Assembly: GCA_965202905.1 (NCBI GenBank)
Contig: OZ241868.1
Location: forward strand, 372,001-436,000
Length of the DNA stretch: 64,000 nt
Origin: CAYFYS01 sp965202905
Lineage (GTDB): Bacteria; Pseudomonadota; Alphaproteobacteria; MPNO01
Direction of reading: 5' to 3'
Shown: positions 61,884-64,000 of the stretch, piece by piece
Layout of the letters: the number at the start of each line of letters is the position of its first letter
How positions within the stretch are numbered: position 1 is the first letter of the stretch
Translations under genes and position numbers: made by a program
Notes under the pieces: model-generated
The model's input: only the letters and a program-made list of their open reading frames with translations
Told to the model about the DNA's origin: nothing
Databases searched by the model: none

Positions 61884-64000
61884 CTATCCCGCCTCGTGGT
61901 CGACCTTGCGCGCCAGCACCTGACGCCTGCCGACGTGGTTGGGCGCGCTGATGATGCTCTCGGTCTCCATGCGCTCGATCAGCCGGGCGGCGCGGTTGTA
62001 GCCGATCTGCAGGTGGCGTTGGACGAAGCTGGTCGAGGCCTTGCCCTCGCGTGCGACCAGGGCGACCGCCTGATCGTAGAGCGCATCGCCATCGCGGCCG
62101 TTGCCGGAGACCGCCTCGCCCAGGACAGGCATCTCCTCGTCGGGGTCGGTGACGTCCTCGACATAGGCCGGCTCGCCCTGATCGCGGAGGAACGCGACGA
62201 CGCGCTCGACCTCCTCGTCGGAGACGAACGGGCCATGCACCCGGCTGATCCGGCCGCCGCCGGCCATGTAGAGCATGTCGCCCTGGCCCAGAAGCTGCTC
62301 GGCGCCCGATTCGCCAAGGATCGTCCGACTGTCGATCTTGGAGGTGACCTGGAAGCTCACCCGGGTCGGAAAATTGGCCTTGATCGTGCCGGTGATGACG
62401 TCGACCGAGGGGCGCTGGGTCGCCATCAGCAGATGGATGCCGGCGGCGCGCGCCATCTGCGACAGGCGCTGGACCGCGGCCTCGACCTCCTTGCCGGCAA
62501 CCAGCATCAGATCGGCCATCTCGTCGACGATCACCACGATGTAGGGCAGCGGCGCGGTCTCGATCGGCTGCTCCTCGTAGACCGGCTCTCCGGTGTCCGC
62601 GTCAGCGGCCGCGCGCACGGTGCGGAACAGCGTCTCGCCCTTCTTCGCCGCCTCGGCCAAGCGGGCGTTGTAGCCGGCGATGTTGCGCACGCCCAGGCTC
62701 GACATCGCGCGGTAGCGGTTCTCCATCTCGCGCACCGCCCAGCGCAGCGCGACGACCGCCTTGGACGCATCGGTGACCACCGGCGCCAGAAGATGCGGGA
62801 TGCCGTCATAGACCGACAGCTCCAGCATCTTGGGGTCGATCATGATCACCCGGCACTGCTCGGGCGACAGGCGGTAGAGCAGCGACAGGATCATGGTGTT
62901 GATCGCGACCGACTTGCCCGAACCGGTCGTGCCGGCGATCAGGAGATGCGGCATGCGCGCGAGGTCGACCAGCACCGGGGTGCCGCCGATGTCCTTTCCC
63001 AGCAACAGGGTGAGTTGTCCGCTGGTCCGCTCGTAGGCGGTCGATTCCAGGAGTTCGCGCAGCGAGACCGTCTCGCGGCCGCGGTTGGGCAGTTCGATGC
63101 CGATGACGCTGCGCCCCGGCACCACGGCGATGCGCACCGAGACCGCGCTCATCGAGCGCGCGATGTCGTCGGCGAGCCCGATGACGCGGGAGGATTTCGT
63201 GCCCGGCGCCGGCTCCAGCTCGTAGAGTGTGACGACAGGGCCGGGACGCACCCGGGTTATCGTCCCCTTGACCCCGAAGTCGTCGAGCACGGATTCGAGC
63301 AGGCGGGCATTCTCCTGCAGCCCGTCGGCATCGACCGTCGGCTCGCGCGGCGCCTCCGGCGCCGGATCGAGCAGATCTGTCGGCGGCGGGGCGTGGTGCT
63401 CGCCCGTCTCCTCGAAGTCGAGGCGGGTCTGACGCGCCTTGCGCTCGGTGCGCGCCGGACGCTCGGGCCTGGCCCGGCCGCGCGCGGCCACCACCGGCGT
63501 GGGCGCGGCTACCACCGGCGTGGGCGCGGCCGGCTCGCGCCGTTTCCGCGGCTTGCGCGGCGAGACCTCCATTTCCGCCTGCACCCGCTGGCGGCGCCTC
63601 CGGCCGACGGCGAAAAGGCGCGCCGCCGCCGCCGCGCCGCGCCAGATCGCACGGCCCATCGCCTGCGATTCCGCACGGCTCAACCCCGTCGCCACGACCA
63701 GGGCGCCCAGGGTCAGCACGGCCGCGCCGGCGCCGATCGCATCGGTGCCGTAGCTTACCGGAGCGCCGGCGAATTCCCGCAGCCCGGCCAGCATCAGATC
63801 GCCCAGCGATCCGCCGCCTCCGGTCGTCAGCGGCCAGCCCGCCGGGCTCGGCAGCGTCGCGAACAGGATGGCGCCGAAGATCAGCGTGACCGGCAGCACG
63901 GTCATCCGCAGCCACGCCCGCCCCACCCCCCGATGCGATGCGATCCGCCAGGCCCATGCCGCCAGCACCAGCCCCATCAGCCAAGCACTCAGCCCGATGG
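61884..64000 (-). CDS. ftsK: DNA translocase FtsK (5' end outside window)
   Basis: About 704 residues are visible and the frame runs off the right edge; the first membrane segments are missing. Present are two or more membrane helices (VLPVTLIFGAILFATLPS, LTLGALVVATGL), an arginine/alanine-rich linker, the motor with Walker A IAGTTGSGKSVAINTM and Walker B IVVIVDEMADLMLV, and the C-terminal gamma domain STSFVQRHLQIGYNRAARLI that reads KOPS sites. It pumps DNA at the septum and activates XerCD. A 21-bp duplication lies in the linker. Confidence 0.95.
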   Translation of the reverse strand, partial: IGLSAWLMGLVLAAWAWRIASHRGVGRAWLRMTVLPVTLIFGAILFATLPSPAGWPLTTGGGGSLGDLMLAGLREFAGAPVSYGTDAIGAGAAVLTLGALVVATGLSRAESQAMGRAIWRGAAAAARLFAVGRRRRQRVQAEMEVSPRKPRKRREPAAPTPVVAAPTPVVAARGRARPERPARTERKARQTRLDFEETGEHHAPPPTDLLDPAPEAPREPTVDADGLQENARLLESVLDDFGVKGTITRVRPGPVVTLYELEPAPGTKSSRVIGLADDIARSMSAVSVRIAVVPGRSVIGIELPNRGRETVSLRELLESTAYERTSGQLTLLLGKDIGGTPVLVDLARMPHLLIAGTTGSGKSVAINTMILSLLYRLSPEQCRVIMIDPKMLELSVYDGIPHLLAPVVTDASKAVVALRWAVREMENRYRAMSSLGVRNIAGYNARLAEAAKKGETLFRTVRAAADADTGEPVYEEQPIETAPLPYIVVIVDEMADLMLVAGKEVEAAVQRLSQMARAAGIHLLMATQRPSVDVITGTIKANFPTRVSFQVTSKIDSRTILGESGAEQLLGQGDMLYMAGGGRISRVHGPFVSDEEVERVVAFLRDQGEPAYVEDVTDPDEEMPVLGEAVSGNGRDGDALYDQAVALVAREGKASTSFVQRHLQIGYNRAARLIERMETESIISAPNHVGRRQVLARKVDHEAG
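63490..63531 (+). repeat. 21-bp tandem duplication in the FtsK linker
   Basis: ACCACCGGCGTGGGCGCGGC plus T or C repeats at 63490-63510 and 63511-63531. In frame on the minus strand, it doubles Pro-Thr-Pro-Val-Val-Ala-Ala in the flexible linker, so it is probably neutral. Confidence 0.9.

Overview
The window is a high-GC chromosomal segment from an alphaproteobacterium, probably Rhodospirillales-like. That placement rests on gene content: gapR (DUF2312), DUF1244, COQ9, DUF1178, DUF4167, ubiG next to lysC, and a lysC / ptsP / prfA / prmC / DUF4167 / clpB order that is familiar in this class. No rRNA, tRNA or CRISPR array was recognised. Both edges cut genes: a PLD-helicase on the left and ftsK on the right.

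Layout. 1-6.6 kb is an accessory island: a PLD/SNF2 helicase, wrecked type I restriction genes (hsdM and hsdS scraps), an MNT/HEPN toxin-antitoxin pair, a piece of an IS1595 transposase and a Fic AMP-transferase, with a shared ~55-bp repeat after the helicase and after the Fic gene. 6.6-10.6 kb holds a frameshifted corrinoid/Fe-S reductive-dehalogenase-like gene, a quinone oxidoreductase and alanine dehydrogenase. The ald start codon is embedded in a nine-copy 20-bp tandem array. 10.9-16.3 kb has an SLC13 transporter, then a diiron ferritin-like protein followed closely by an acyl-AMP ligase/ACP/PlsC fusion. 16.6-29.5 kb is housekeeping: rhlE, N-formylglutamate amidohydrolase, DUF1244, gapR, an SDR, an acyl-CoA synthetase, pepF, an ABC1 kinase and bioA/bioB/bioF.

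29.5-32.1 kb is a decayed ECF sigma / anti-sigma / sulfite dehydrogenase block, every gene broken by small indels, ending in an intact cytochrome c. 32.5-42 kb carries rpsU, def, COQ9, an amidohydrolase, methyltransferases, a four-domain rhodanese, comF, grxC, a nitrilase-family hydrolase, DUF1178 and ubiG. 43.6-59.5 kb is the lysC to clpB block, with rodZ, hisS and a glutamyl-tRNA reductase between ptsP and prfA. An IS1595 remnant plus a type II restriction-modification pair is inserted between prmC and DUF4167. 59.5-64 kb has xthA, a class-I glutamine amidotransferase, lolA and ftsK.

The most striking theme is short perfect or near-perfect tandem duplication (12-36 bp units) at about a dozen places, several of them exactly on start or stop codons. 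One breaks a gene. One (ald) creates a chain of overlapping minicistrons that could act as a copy-number-dependent translational control.
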